Assembly: GCA_903893795.1 (NCBI GenBank) | Contig: CAITNO010000027.1 | Span: 23,281-87,280 of the forward strand | DNA length: 64,000 nucleotides | From: Candidatus Hydrogenedentota bacterium | GTDB lineage: Bacteria > Hydrogenedentota > Hydrogenedentia > Hydrogenedentales > CAITNO01 | Reading direction: 5' to 3' | Part shown: piece by piece, positions 16,866-25,642 of the stretch | Layout of the letters: the number at the start of each line of letters is the position of its first letter | How positions within the stretch are numbered: position 1 is the stretch's first letter | Notes under the pieces: generated by a model | The model's input: only the letters and a program-made list of their open reading frames with translations | What the model was told of the DNA's origin: nothing | The model's database searches: none | Translations under genes and position numbers: made by a program

Positions 16866-17273
16866 CTAAAGGGCTCCCCGGCAACCCTCCGATCCGCACA
16901 TGCAGACAAATGGATTCGAGATCGTGCTCTCCGTGGCGAGATAGTCAATGGTGAGTTCCTCGCCGGGCATAATCCTCTTCACCGCAACAAGCCACCGCCC
17001 GCGAAAGGCCCCATTGGGCGAGCAGGAGTGATTCAGAAATTTCAGGCCCCCCGTGGGCTCAATCTTTTGTCCGTCCAGCGTCAAAGAATTGCGGGTGTCT
17101 TCTTTGACGGGATTGCCGCTGAAGAAACCCAGTATTTGCCCCGGTATGTACAACTTCCGGGCATACAGCCCATGTCCCTTTGCCGTGTCCTTGACCAAAT
17201 GCACTCCATGCCGGACATCGTTCTTCCGCGAGTCTTTGCCTGCCTCTTCGGGCATTCTGTCCCGTTTCTTCAT
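16866..17273 (-). CDS. SET-domain protein-lysine methyltransferase
   Basis: 135 aa from ATG 17273; a TTG at 17303 would overlap the upstream gene and is less likely. SET-domain marks are clear: KGHGLYAR near the N-terminus, the catalytic pseudoknot motif FLNHSCSPNG, GEELTIDY, and a post-SET cysteine set CMCGSEGCRG that binds zinc. These enzymes methylate lysines with S-adenosylmethionine. The gene starts 10 nt after the stop of the glycan-related gene 17284-19554 and is probably transcribed with it. A histone H1-like lysine-rich protein is encoded 3.6 kb away and is an attractive but untested substrate. Confidence 0.88.
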   Translation of the reverse strand: MKKRDRMPEEAGKDSRKNDVRHGVHLVKDTAKGHGLYARKLYIPGQILGFFSGNPVKEDTRNSLTLDGQKIEPTGGLKFLNHSCSPNGAFRGRWLVAVKRIMPGEELTIDYLATESTISNPFVCMCGSEGCRGAL

Positions 17274-17283
17274 TGGCCGCCCT

Positions 17284-19554
17284 TTATGAGGAGGTTTTCC
17301 CAACTTCCATTATCAGTTCCTCTGCCTTGCGCTTCAGCGGCCGGTACATGTATTCGGCCAGCGTGGCGACGGTGCCGCGGTCAGATTGGTTCTTGGCCAC
17401 TTTCGCGAGGGTGTCGATGGCTTTGAAGGCGGTTGCCTGCGCGTCTGTGGCCAGTTTGGCCGCTTTGGCCATATTTTTCGCGAAAAGCCCCGCGTTGTTG
17501 TTCTGTTTCGCGTCTGTTGCCGCCTTTTCGGCGGTGGCCGCCGCTGCAACGCTTTCGAGCGTGTCAAAGAACGCCACGCCAAATTCGAGTCGTCCGGTCC
17601 AGTAACGGATGTATTCCGCGCCTGCCTCACCCTTCGGTGAGGCCACCTTCTGCACATCGGCAAGCGCGCGCCGGTAGCCTTCCCGGTCGGCGGCAAATTC
17701 CTTTGGAAAACCGTCCGGCGTCCAGCGTCCCATCACTATGGAGGGAACCGGGAAACCCACGCCCAGCCCGTGGTCTTCAATGGCGGCGGTCACGGTTTCT
17801 ATTTCGCTAAATGCCTCGAGCATGGGCCCAACGGCCGACTCGCCGCAGACATCACGAATCAAATCGCGCGAGGTCGTCTCCGGGGTGGTGCCGGCGTCCC
17901 ACGCCGCTTTCGCCAGGTACGCCACGGACGGGTCGAGGTCGCTGATCATCCACTGGCGGGTGCAGAATCCTGCCAGGCCGTGTTCGCGCATCAGACCCAC
18001 CAGCTTGTGCAGCGAGCCCGTCGTGAGCTGTGGCGGTACGCCCACGCCGTCGTCCTGAAGCGTCACGGCGAGGATTGTGGGGAGTTCCTTGGACGGTATC
18101 TTGTCAAATGCCTCCGGACGGCGCAGCACGCGGGTCGGCGTGTAGTCGAGCACGACGAGCAGTTCGGCGTCCTTCGGCAGCACGCGCGGAAGAATCGGGA
18201 AGAGTTCCTCGGCCACCTCGTAATACACCAGCTTTGCATCGGGTTTGCGGCTGGCGGGCAGAATGGCCGGATCGGTGCGCAGGTGGTCGGCAAAGCACAG
18301 TCCGGCCAAATCGCCCTTGACCTGCATGACGGCCCGTTCCGCGCCGCCGGTGTTGGCGGTGCGTCGGCCCGCCTCGGCGAGCACGGCCTCAAGCGAGGTC
18401 ACCTCACTGATGTGGTAGCGCGCGTCGAGTTCCTGCCACGCCGACTGGTACAGGTCGATCCAGCTTGGCCATTCCGTGCCGACGGGAAAGCCGTAGGAGT
18501 CTATGTCCGGATAGGTGTCCACCAGTGTCCTGAGTATCGTGCCCGCGACGTCGATCAAGACGGGGTTGTCCGGGCGCACCGTCGGCCCGGGACTCACGGT
18601 CAACTGGCCCAACTGTTGCACCGGCTGCGTCTCGGGCAGCACGGCCGCGAGTTCCTTTGGGAAATCTGTGATGGACCCGACCATGCTCGAAGCGATCCCC
18701 CGGCTGTGCGCGTAGTCCACCAGTTCATGGCAGTGTTTCACGGCCGCCGTGATGAGCGCGTCCGTACCGGCGCCGGGCAGCGGCAGGTCGGGATTCCAAA
18801 ACTCCGGCTCCTGTCCGAACAGCCTGCGGCCGGGCATGTCGTCGGTGATGGGGAAGTGCGCGCCGTACCACAGCGTGGCCGAGGAATTGGTGACGCCGCG
18901 CACGGTCATGCGCAGGAAGGGCTGCGAGGGGCCGCTGTTCACCCGTATGCGGTTGAACTTGAGCTTGGCGAGCTGGTCCATGAAGGGGCGGTAATCGGCC
19001 ATTCCCCAGCCTTCCATGCCCATGGCAAAATCGCCCATGGCCTTCCACATGCGCACGCGGAATACGGGCTCGAAGACCTTGTCGATTTGCGGCAGGAAGA
19101 ATGCGCGCCCGGCCTCGGGAAAAACATCGCCGCTGAGCAGATAACGAACACCGTACCGCTCGGCAAGTTCATACACGCCCCACATCGTCGCCACCGGGCT
19201 GCCCCCGGCAATGAGCAGCGCGGGCTTGCCTTTCCATTGTGCATTGCGCAGAAGAAAACCCTGATCGCTGAGCTTGGGCACAGAGGCGCAAAGCGCTTCA
19301 GCCCCGGGTACACCCTTCGGCAGACCGACGAAGAACAGGCTCTCCGCGCTTTCGCTCGGCGTGGATGCCACGCGCACGCTGACGGGGAACAGCCGCTCCA
19401 GGTATCGCTGGAGTTCGTTGGCAGCAAAGGTCTCCAATGGGTCCGCCTGCGGCGTGACAACGATGTTGATCTCCGCGCCCGCCGCGCGGGATGCGCCCCA
19501 GGCAAAGACAAACAACGCCGCCAAGAGCAGAATGATGACCCTTGCATACCCCAT
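17284..19554 (-). CDS. Secreted DUF4838-like / GH67-N-terminal-domain glycan-active protein
   Basis: 756 aa from ATG 19554, 9 nt after GAGGAG. A signal peptide ends near SRAAGAE (about 27). The N-terminal 130 residues resemble the alpha/beta cap domain shared by GH67 alpha-glucuronidases and GH20 enzymes (FAANELQRYLERLF; ATMWGVYELAERYGVRYLLSGDVFP). A large TIM-barrel-like region follows (MADYRPFMDQLAKLKFNRIRV onward), then a helical C-terminus. The catalytic acids cannot be assigned with confidence. It probably acts on glycans outside the cytoplasm. The downstream SET gene follows at 10 nt. Confidence 0.7.
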   Translation of the reverse strand: MGYARVIILLLAALFVFAWGASRAAGAEINIVVTPQADPLETFAANELQRYLERLFPVSVRVASTPSESAESLFFVGLPKGVPGAEALCASVPKLSDQGFLLRNAQWKGKPALLIAGGSPVATMWGVYELAERYGVRYLLSGDVFPEAGRAFFLPQIDKVFEPVFRVRMWKAMGDFAMGMEGWGMADYRPFMDQLAKLKFNRIRVNSGPSQPFLRMTVRGVTNSSATLWYGAHFPITDDMPGRRLFGQEPEFWNPDLPLPGAGTDALITAAVKHCHELVDYAHSRGIASSMVGSITDFPKELAAVLPETQPVQQLGQLTVSPGPTVRPDNPVLIDVAGTILRTLVDTYPDIDSYGFPVGTEWPSWIDLYQSAWQELDARYHISEVTSLEAVLAEAGRRTANTGGAERAVMQVKGDLAGLCFADHLRTDPAILPASRKPDAKLVYYEVAEELFPILPRVLPKDAELLVVLDYTPTRVLRRPEAFDKIPSKELPTILAVTLQDDGVGVPPQLTTGSLHKLVGLMREHGLAGFCTRQWMISDLDPSVAYLAKAAWDAGTTPETTSRDLIRDVCGESAVGPMLEAFSEIETVTAAIEDHGLGVGFPVPSIVMGRWTPDGFPKEFAADREGYRRALADVQKVASPKGEAGAEYIRYWTGRLEFGVAFFDTLESVAAAATAEKAATDAKQNNNAGLFAKNMAKAAKLATDAQATAFKAIDTLAKVAKNQSDRGTVATLAEYMYRPLKRKAEELIMEVGKTSS

Positions 19555-19659
19555 GGCTGCACGCTCCTCTTTCCGGGAATGGGCCCGGGCATTCCGCCGG
19601 ATCAGCGAAGGAGGGACCGGCACCCATGCGCCGACGTCAATCCCTGCCTTAATGGATGG

Positions 19660-20610
19660 TTACACACCTGACTTGGCGACGCACTCCACCATCTTCGCCA
19701 GGCCCGTCACGGCCACTTCATAAGGGTCCATGGCCCAGTATTCTTTCTTGAAGATTTCGAGCGAGAGCGTGCGCTTGTAGCCGATGGCCTTCAGATCGCG
19801 GAGCGCCTGGCCCAGCGGCAGCACGCCGTCGCCCGGATACACCCGGTGCTCGTCGCCCTGCTGCTCGCGGGGCACCTCGTCCTTCACGTCGTTCCAATGG
19901 AAATCGGCGATGAAGTCGCCCTGAATGTGCTTTAGCCCGTTGAAGCCCGAGCCGCCGCGAAACATGTGGAAGGTGTCGGCGATGAGGCACGCCTCACGGT
20001 CGTCGGTGTCCATGGCGATGCCGGAGGCCTGGCCGAGACGGTTCACGCTTTTCATGAACCCGACAAACTCAAAGGCAACCTTGATGTTGTAGTCCTCGCG
20101 GCCGATGCGCATCAGCTCACGGTAGCGGGCCGTGGCGGTCTTGGCGTCGAAGTCGGGCCCGTCGGGCGCGGGAATGGCCGCAACAAAATGCGAACCCACC
20201 TCGGCGGAACGGCGCATGCGCTCGCGCGTCGCCTCCAGCGACTTTTTGAACGCATCGTCATCCATAGGCATGCACTCCCAGAGACCGATGATGTTGGGCA
20301 CGAACATGCCTCGATCAACGATCTCCTTTCCGAGGTCCTTCAGGCTGCCGCCGTCCTTCTCGTGCGCCTCCAAGTCGGTGATCCAAAGTTCAATCGCGTC
20401 CCAGCCCGCCTTGGCGGTCGCATCGATCTTGGTCTTCACATTGGCGGGACGGATGGTGCTGACGTTCATGCAGATCGGCCAGGGGCTCACGCCCTTCTGG
20501 AATCGGGGCGGTGCATCCTGTGCGGGGGCCACGGGGGCGGCGGCGAGGGTCAGTCCGGCGGTGACTGCGGTGCCGGTGAGAAATGCGCGGCGGGTAAGAT
20601 CGTTCTTCAT
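19660..20610 (-). CDS. Tat-exported sugar phosphate isomerase/epimerase (xylose isomerase-like TIM barrel)
   Basis: 316 aa from ATG 20610. A twin-arginine signal (LTRRAFLTG, then a hydrophobic stretch to PVAPAQ) means the protein is exported folded, probably with its metal. The barrel has metal-ligand signatures of the AP-endonuclease-2/xylose-isomerase superfamily: AFEFVG, IADTFH, DFHWNDV and LSLEIF. The predicted reaction is isomerisation or epimerisation of a sugar or inositol derivative outside the cytoplasm. GGAGG lies 12 nt before the ATG, and a good promoter is at 20662-20690. Confidence 0.85.
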   Translation of the reverse strand: MKNDLTRRAFLTGTAVTAGLTLAAAPVAPAQDAPPRFQKGVSPWPICMNVSTIRPANVKTKIDATAKAGWDAIELWITDLEAHEKDGGSLKDLGKEIVDRGMFVPNIIGLWECMPMDDDAFKKSLEATRERMRRSAEVGSHFVAAIPAPDGPDFDAKTATARYRELMRIGREDYNIKVAFEFVGFMKSVNRLGQASGIAMDTDDREACLIADTFHMFRGGSGFNGLKHIQGDFIADFHWNDVKDEVPREQQGDEHRVYPGDGVLPLGQALRDLKAIGYKRTLSLEIFKKEYWAMDPYEVAVTGLAKMVECVAKSGV

Positions 20611-20661
20611 GAATCTATAAAACCTCCGGTGTGGTTGCGGTGCGCGGTGTGCGCCCCACAC

Positions 20662-20690
20662 ATTGTACCCGCGCCGCCGGGCGCCCTCAA
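20662..20690 (-). promoter_or_regulatory. Sigma70-type promoter for the Tat-exported isomerase
   Basis: Minus strand: TTGAGG (20685-20690), 17-bp spacer, TACAAT (20662-20667, 5 of 6). Predicted start near 20655, about 45 nt before the ATG. Confidence 0.65.
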
Positions 20691-20708
20691 GCGCCGATAT
20701 AAACAGTT

Positions 20709-20755
20709 AGCCCGTGCCTCACCCCGGCGTTTCCGCCACAGTGCAGGCACGGGCT
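20709..20755 (-). terminator. Candidate terminator/hairpin after the H1-like gene
   Basis: AGCCCGTGCCT (20709-20719) and AGGCACGGGCT (20745-20755) form a perfect 11-bp stem. A nested GGCG-GAAA-CGCC hairpin lies in the loop on the minus strand. It starts 74 nt after the H1-like stop and is followed by only a short T stretch. Confidence 0.5.
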
Positions 20756-20828
20756 TCAATTGCTGAAGAGCAAGTCGTCCGGCGCCGCCGCGCGGGCTGT
20801 CCCGCGCGACGGGCGCCGCAGACGATCA

Positions 20829-21155
20829 CTACTTCTTCGCGGCGGCCTTTTTGGCAACCGGCTTCTTCGCGGCGGCGGGCTTCGCAGCCGGCTTCTTCGC
20901 GGCGACCGGCTTCGCAACGGCCTTCTTCACGACCGGCTTCGCAACCGGCTTCTTCGCGGCGGCGGGCTTCGCAGCCGGCTTCGCAACGGCCTTTTTCACG
21001 ACAGCCTTCTTCACGACCGGCTTCGCAACAGCCTTCTTCACGACCGGCTTCGCAGCCGGCTTCTTCGCGACGGCCGGCTTCGCAACGGCCTTCTTCACGA
21101 CGGCCTTTTTGGCGGCCGGCTTCTTCGCTACGGCCTTCTTCGGTGCATCTGCCAT
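20829..21155 (-). CDS. Histone H1-like Lys/Ala/Pro/Val-rich DNA-binding protein
   Basis: 108 aa from ATG 21155, 6 nt after AGGAGA. After MADAPKK the chain is made almost entirely of short repeats such as AKKPAAKKAV and AKPVVKKAV. It is strongly basic, with no acidic residue after the first few, and lacks a folded domain. Such tails resemble eukaryotic H1 C-termini and bacterial H1-like proteins (chlamydial Hc1/Hc2, AlgP), which bind DNA non-specifically and compact it. The repetitive DNA could change length by slippage. The long 5' region upstream is described separately. Confidence 0.85.
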   Translation of the reverse strand: MADAPKKAVAKKPAAKKAVVKKAVAKPAVAKKPAAKPVVKKAVAKPVVKKAVVKKAVAKPAAKPAAAKKPVAKPVVKKAVAKPVAAKKPAAKPAAAKKPVAKKAAAKK

Positions 21156-21678
21156 TATGTGTCTCCTTCTGTTGACTGGCCTCTCTTCCGCGTTACTTGG
21201 CGATTGCGCCGGGCCACACGCCCGGACGCCCGCCCGCCGCCACACACGAGTGTGAACGGCGCGCTCCCACAGGCTTGCTCAAGCCCGCAAAAGGCAGGGG
21301 GGAAGGGTTCGGATCCCTGTTGTTGCTCTCACGCGCATCGCGCAAAATGTCTTTCACGCGCATCACCCGTCTGAGACTACAACGAGTGCTTCATCCCGTT
21401 GATCCGAACGCCATGATTCAAATATCGTGCCAATTTGTGTAACAAACAAAGGTGAAAAATGCAAGCATTTTTTCACATCAACAAAAAAAATGTTTCGGTG
21501 TGTGCGGTCATCGCGTGATCAGCGACCGCTTCTCACCGAGGTTCCCGCATGCGGCAGAAGCTCGCAGGCCGTGCGCGCGTTCCTCTGCGCGCATCGATCA
21601 TGTTCTGTCCGCATGCGTCCACTGTCTTGGGGCGAATACGTTTTTACCCGCATAAACAGGGCATGAAACGCACATGCG
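21156..21678. other. Long intergenic region upstream of the H1-like gene, no gene seen
   Basis: 523 bp with no credible coding frame. The part near 21400-21500 is AT-rich against a GC-rich background. It includes an imperfect hairpin (GTGAAAAATGC at 21452-21462 with GCATTTTTTCAC at 21465-21476, 2-nt loop) that could be an operator or RNA stem. It probably holds the H1-like gene promoter, but no convincing -35/-10 pair was found. Confidence 0.5.
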
Positions 21679-23052
21679 TCATTTGCCTCTTTCAAGTGTC
21701 GACGCGCGGAAGCCCGGTCTCTCCTCCATGAGTTTCCTCCATCGTTTTCCCGTGGGTGTGCCCGCGTTGTCGCGGATGATCACCGTGCCGCCGCGCGACT
21801 GATCATCGATGCGAAGCTTGCCTGTGACAAGGTTTTCACTCACGATCGCGCGTTCAATATCTGCACCGATGCGCAACTGTGGGCGGTTTTCCATGAACTC
21901 GCAGCCGCGCACGATCAACGATCCGCCGAGCGCATCGATCGAAGGCTGCAGTTTGTCATCCGCTTTTTGGAATCCTTTTGGCGCGTGTCCCCACTGCATG
22001 AAAGTGCAGTCGCTGAAGCCCACGGTTCCCACGCCGTCCACCACCGCATTGCGCCGCGCAGGGCCCCAGAACGCGCAGTTCACAAAACGGATCGTGCCCA
22101 CGTGCGTCTTCTCCACGCGGATCATCGTGGGGTCCGGCGCGCGGAAGGCAACGAACTCGCCGTTGGTGATCAGCACGCCCATCGGCGCCGTGTCTTCCAC
22201 CAAAAGCGAGGTGCGGCAGTCATCTGCGCCAATGCCGAGGAAATTGCCGTTGCAGGTGCCCTCTTTGGTCTTTATGAACTTGTAGCCCACGTCATAGCCG
22301 AAGCAGAAAGTGTTGATCACGTAGTGCCAGTCGGTGCGGCCGAACACAAAGCCCGTGCCGTGCTCGCTCTGCCACTGGTACACAGGCGTGTTCATCGTCC
22401 ACCACGGGTTCCAGTGCACGTTTTCAATGCGGCCGATGTCGTAGATTTCGTTCACGTACAGGCCGATGTGGATGGGCTGGCCGTGAATGTTGCGCACGAG
22501 CGCGCGCTGGTTCTTCGACGCGTCGATGCCGTTGTAGGGGTTGAGCAGTTCCACGTCCATAATCGCCGGGTTGTTTCCCCGCATCGCCACCGCGTACGGA
22601 TAGGGCGTGGGCGCGGGCGCGTCGGTCTTCTGTTCGGGATAGTGCACCGTGAAACCCTGCAGTGTTGCATTGTCCTGCAGCGTGATAAAGGGCGCGCCGT
22701 CCTCCGAACCGGCGCCGCAGCGCGGTTCCAGCACGCTGCCGTAGACGGGTTTCGCCGCACCCGCATCTCGCAGGCCCGTGTGTGACGGCGAATAGGTGAA
22801 GATGCCGCGCAGCGTCACATTCGGCGGTATTGTCAGTGCGCCGTCGAAGCGGTACCGGCCCGAGGGTGCCTCCACAATTCCGCCGTTTGCGGCGGCTGCC
22901 GCGTCGAGCGCGCGCTGAAACAGCGCCGTGCAGTCGGTGCTGCCATCGGCCACGGCACCGTAGTCCATCACACTGCGTGTGATTGGGTTTCCCAGCACGG
23001 GCGCCGCATCGGCGGAGAGCGACAGGACAAGGATCAGTGCGGCGATGGTCAT
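21679..23052 (-). CDS. Secreted right-handed beta-helix protein, pectate-lyase-3-like
   Basis: 457 aa. A signal peptide ends near SADAAP (about 17). It is followed at once by VMDYGAVADGSTDCTALFQ, the hallmark start of the Pectate_lyase_3 fold, in which the ADG.TD residues begin the helix. Repeating strands continue to the C-terminus (ITLQDNATLQGFTV, IRFVNCAFWG, VGFSDCTFMQWG, LIVRGCEFMEN). The fold is used by polysaccharide lyases, rhamnogalacturonases and phage tailspikes, so the enzyme probably attacks an acidic or rhamnose-containing polysaccharide, but catalytic residues are not identifiable. It is followed in the window by unrelated regulatory genes on the same strand. Confidence 0.8.
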   Translation of the reverse strand: MTIAALILVLSLSADAAPVLGNPITRSVMDYGAVADGSTDCTALFQRALDAAAAANGGIVEAPSGRYRFDGALTIPPNVTLRGIFTYSPSHTGLRDAGAAKPVYGSVLEPRCGAGSEDGAPFITLQDNATLQGFTVHYPEQKTDAPAPTPYPYAVAMRGNNPAIMDVELLNPYNGIDASKNQRALVRNIHGQPIHIGLYVNEIYDIGRIENVHWNPWWTMNTPVYQWQSEHGTGFVFGRTDWHYVINTFCFGYDVGYKFIKTKEGTCNGNFLGIGADDCRTSLLVEDTAPMGVLITNGEFVAFRAPDPTMIRVEKTHVGTIRFVNCAFWGPARRNAVVDGVGTVGFSDCTFMQWGHAPKGFQKADDKLQPSIDALGGSLIVRGCEFMENRPQLRIGADIERAIVSENLVTGKLRIDDQSRGGTVIIRDNAGTPTGKRWRKLMEERPGFRASTLERGK

Positions 23053-23134
23053 GCTAAGTTTCCTTCGTCCGTGGCGCGTTTCGGCCCGGTTGTGCTCATT
23101 TCGGGGGACTGCTCCCTACGTTCGCAATTGCTCA

Positions 23135-24577
23135 TCAGTCTTCCGCGTCCATCGGCGGCACATTTCTGCGCACACCCATCACGCGGCCCGCAGTGAGCAC
23201 CGTGGGCCGCCGCATGAACACCGTGTCCAGGGCGGGCAGCCGGTCCACCGACTCGTGGCGCTGGCTGTAGGTGCTGATGAGATGAAGCGTGAGCAGCAGC
23301 CGGGCCGTCCGGTACTGGCGCGCGTCGGCGTGATAGATGCCGATGCCGTGCGCGCAGGCATGTGAGATTCGGTCCGTGCATGCGGCGGGACGGCGCGCGT
23401 CAATTTCGGACCATGCAAATAGGTCCAGGTCCTCCGGCCGCGGAGCGGCACTGCGCGCATGGAGGTCAAAATCGAGGTTCAGCCGGTCGTACAGCGCGAC
23501 CACCCGGTCAAACCAGTGAAAGATCGCGCGGTATCCCTCTTCGGCCAGGTCGATTTCAATGCGCGCCCCGTCGATCGTGGCGAGCGTTTGCACGGCGAGA
23601 TAGCGGTCGCGCTCCTCATTGTCCTCGGGCACCATGCGCACGCGCATCTTCTCGATGGGATCGCCGTGGTTGAAGCTTTCCAGGATGGTCGGGATGGTGA
23701 ATTTGCTCTGCGACAGCAGCGCCGCCTCGCGGAGCCACGGTCCCGCCACGTCGTCGCGGCTCAGCATGGCGTCCAATTCGGCGTTTGGCGCGAACAGATC
23801 GATGCGCCAGTCCAGCCACATGTCATGGAAGAGCCGCACCAGCCGCGCGCCGCAGCCCGAATCGCGGCCTGGCGTGTTCTCCGCCAGCACGACCAGATCT
23901 TCAAAGCGCTTCTGCAGCCGCCACCGCGTGCGGCGCATGATGTCGTGCTCGGCGAGAAAGCGCACGATGCACAGCCGGTCCACGGCCATGGCCGCGACCT
24001 CTTCCGGCACGCGCCCGCGGAGCACAAAGGTGTCGATCCAGCGCTGCGACCATTCGCGCATGCGCCGTGCCACGGCGCTGCGCGGCTGGCGCCGCAGGTC
24101 GTCCAGCGACCCCTCATCCATGCTTTCTCGCTGAAGCGCGGGCGCAATCTCCGCGTCAAAAGATCGCGGGTCGTCCGTGCCCGCCAGCAGTTCGTCGGTG
24201 CGCGCGTCGTACAGGTAGCTGCGGTACAGGTCGGTCACGAGCACGTAGTGGATGCCCGGTGTCCGCGACTCGCCGCACAGGGTGCGCGTGGTCCAGCAAA
24301 AATCCAGACCGCGCTCCATCACCGTCGAGGGCGGCTCCAGCGTGCCCGGCGGCAGGAAATAGGCCGCCAGGGTGGTCTGGTTCTGCGCCCGCAACAGCCA
24401 AGGCACGGCGCCCAGCATTTCCGCGCCCGGCTGCGGCGTGAACGGAATGGGTTGTTCCCAGTCCAGCAGTGCCAGCAGACGGCGGATAAAGGTCTGCTGT
24501 TCCAGGCGTGTTGCATCGGCCAGCTTGTCCCACCAGGACTCGCACAGCCGGACAATGTCGGTGCTTGTGTTCTTCAT
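23135..24577 (-). CDS. 480-aa protein of unknown function coupled to a winged-helix regulator
   Basis: The protein has no signal peptide or membrane segment and is rich in Arg, Asp and Leu helices, so it is likely cytoplasmic. Distinct stretches are a helical N-terminus (WWDKLADATRLEQQTFIRRL), ending near LLDWEQPIPF; LVTDLYRSYLYDARTDELL; and KFTIPTILESFNHGD. The first part faintly recalls the N-terminal region of large class I DNA methyltransferase/type IIG restriction proteins, but no methyltransferase or nuclease motif is visible. Its ATG overlaps the stop of the upstream regulator by 4 nt, so the pair is made together. I do not recognise the family. Confidence 0.7.
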   Translation of the reverse strand: MKNTSTDIVRLCESWWDKLADATRLEQQTFIRRLLALLDWEQPIPFTPQPGAEMLGAVPWLLRAQNQTTLAAYFLPPGTLEPPSTVMERGLDFCWTTRTLCGESRTPGIHYVLVTDLYRSYLYDARTDELLAGTDDPRSFDAEIAPALQRESMDEGSLDDLRRQPRSAVARRMREWSQRWIDTFVLRGRVPEEVAAMAVDRLCIVRFLAEHDIMRRTRWRLQKRFEDLVVLAENTPGRDSGCGARLVRLFHDMWLDWRIDLFAPNAELDAMLSRDDVAGPWLREAALLSQSKFTIPTILESFNHGDPIEKMRVRMVPEDNEERDRYLAVQTLATIDGARIEIDLAEEGYRAIFHWFDRVVALYDRLNLDFDLHARSAAPRPEDLDLFAWSEIDARRPAACTDRISHACAHGIGIYHADARQYRTARLLLTLHLISTYSQRHESVDRLPALDTVFMRRPTVLTAGRVMGVRRNVPPMDAED

Positions 24578-25191
24578 GGCACCCCGGGCTCCTTTCTAAC
24601 GTCGTGGCCCGCCGCCTCGATATGACGCCAAAGCACGTCATCGCGGCGGCCGAGCAAATCGCTCCCCTCACGCAGGTACGTTTCCACAGGCGTGCCGGCC
24701 CCTTCGGCCAGTGCCAGCAGAAACGCCTCCGAACTCATCACATCCAGCACAATGCCCGGCGATTCAAACGCCAGGCGCCGTGCGCCGCGGCACACCACCA
24801 GCGCGCGGTCGCGCGAGCCCGAAAGCACGCACAGGCGCACCGCCGGGTCCAGCGCCGCCGCACCGCGAAGACGCAGTGCGGGCGGGGCCGTCTTTATCAC
24901 CAGCGCCCGCAGCTCCGGAAACAGCGGATGCTCCATGTTCACCTGGTAGTAGGCGCGGTTGCCCTCCACGCGCTTGAACAGCAGACCGGCCTGGGTGAAC
25001 CGGTCCACTTCGCGTTGCACTGCCCGCAGGGGCATGCCCGTGGCGGTTTCCAACTGGCGCTGATAATAGGAGGGATGGGGGTCCAGCAGGAGCGCCCTTA
25101 GGGCGGCCGCCCGGGCCGACGAGGCAAATAGCAGCGAGAGGGAACTATACTGCCCCGAATCACTACTATTTGTCGTCATTTCCTTTGTCAT
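24574..25191 (-). CDS. Winged-helix DNA-binding regulator with unknown C-terminal domain
   Basis: 205 aa. Residues about 20-100 read as an ArsR-like winged helix: SARAAALRALLLDPHPSYYQ, then recognition helix PLRAVQREVDRFTQAGLL and wing KRVEGNRAYYQVN. Many proteins with this N-terminus carry a nucleotidyltransferase domain behind it. Here the C-terminal 100 residues (about 105-200) keep the general pattern (VLSGSRDRALVV; PVETYLREGSDLLG) but no GS-x10-DxD catalytic motif, so the domain is probably inactive or different. A promoter lies at 25267-25295 and a 6-bp palindrome overlaps the start codon. It is coupled to the 480-aa gene 23135-24577. Confidence 0.75.
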   Translation of the reverse strand: MTKEMTTNSSDSGQYSSLSLLFASSARAAALRALLLDPHPSYYQRQLETATGMPLRAVQREVDRFTQAGLLFKRVEGNRAYYQVNMEHPLFPELRALVIKTAPPALRLRGAAALDPAVRLCVLSGSRDRALVVCRGARRLAFESPGIVLDVMSSEAFLLALAEGAGTPVETYLREGSDLLGRRDDVLWRHIEAAGHDVRKEPGVP

Positions 25192-25200
25192 ATCGACAAA
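25184..25200. promoter_or_regulatory. Palindrome over the start codon of the winged-helix gene
   Basis: TTTGTC-ATATC-GACAAA is a perfect 6-bp inverted repeat with a 5-nt spacer that covers the ATG of the regulator. Its place downstream of the promoter fits an autoregulatory operator, by inference only. Confidence 0.4.
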
Positions 25201-25266
25201 ATAAACCCTATATTTTCCGAAGACTATCCAATACAGATGAATACAGACACACCTAGAGCGAAGCGC

Positions 25267-25295
25267 AGTATATACATTGTTAGCTTATAATGCAA
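25267..25295 (-). promoter_or_regulatory. Promoter for the winged-helix / 480-aa operon
   Basis: Minus strand: TTGCAT (25290-25295), 17-bp spacer, TATACT (25267-25272, 5 of 6). It lies 76 bp upstream of the regulator ATG within AT-rich DNA. Confidence 0.55.
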
Positions 25296-25554
25296 TAGAA
25301 ACTTTTGATTTGACTACAATATGTAATCTTTATAAATGAAAATGTAATCAAACGATGCGCAGATGTCATGCTGGCATTGAAATATAAGGCACCGGGGGGA
25401 CTGATGAGACCGTCCCGACGTTCACCAGAGTGAGCGACCAAGACACTTTGGTCTGTCCCGGTCGTGCGCGGGATTCAAAAGGCCGTGATGTTAAGCGGAG
25501 CGCCTGGCGCAGTCTCTTTTCGCGGGGCATGTTGGTTTTCGGGACACAAACCGT

Positions 25555-25583
25555 TTGCCCCGTCAAAGTCCGGGGCCTATAAT
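25555..25583 (+). promoter_or_regulatory. Strong sigma70-type promoter for the lipase gene
   Basis: TTGCCC (25555-25560), 17-bp spacer and a perfect TATAAT (25578-25583). The trxA promoter has the same hexamers and spacing. Start of transcription near 25590. Confidence 0.7.
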
Positions 25584-25642
25584 GGGAGAGTCTTGCCGCT
25601 TACATTTGCTGCGGCGTTGACAGGAAGGCATCTCCAATTCTC

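Larger units (their letters stand above)
25192..25642. other. AT-rich divergent intergenic region, no gene seen
   Basis: 451 bp between the winged-helix gene (-) and the lipase gene (+). The stretch 25195-25360 is markedly AT-rich compared with the rest of the window. It holds one promoter in each direction (25267-25295 minus, 25555-25583 plus). No coding frame with a plausible start was seen between them. Confidence 0.6.

Noticed and set aside
17770..19671. 633-aa plus-strand frame
   Set aside because: Antisense shadow of the secreted DUF4838-like gene; no start context or domain.
20829..21155. Non-coding tandem repeat
   Set aside because: The repeats are in one frame with a good ribosome-binding site and encode a plausible H1-like protein, so a gene is the better reading.
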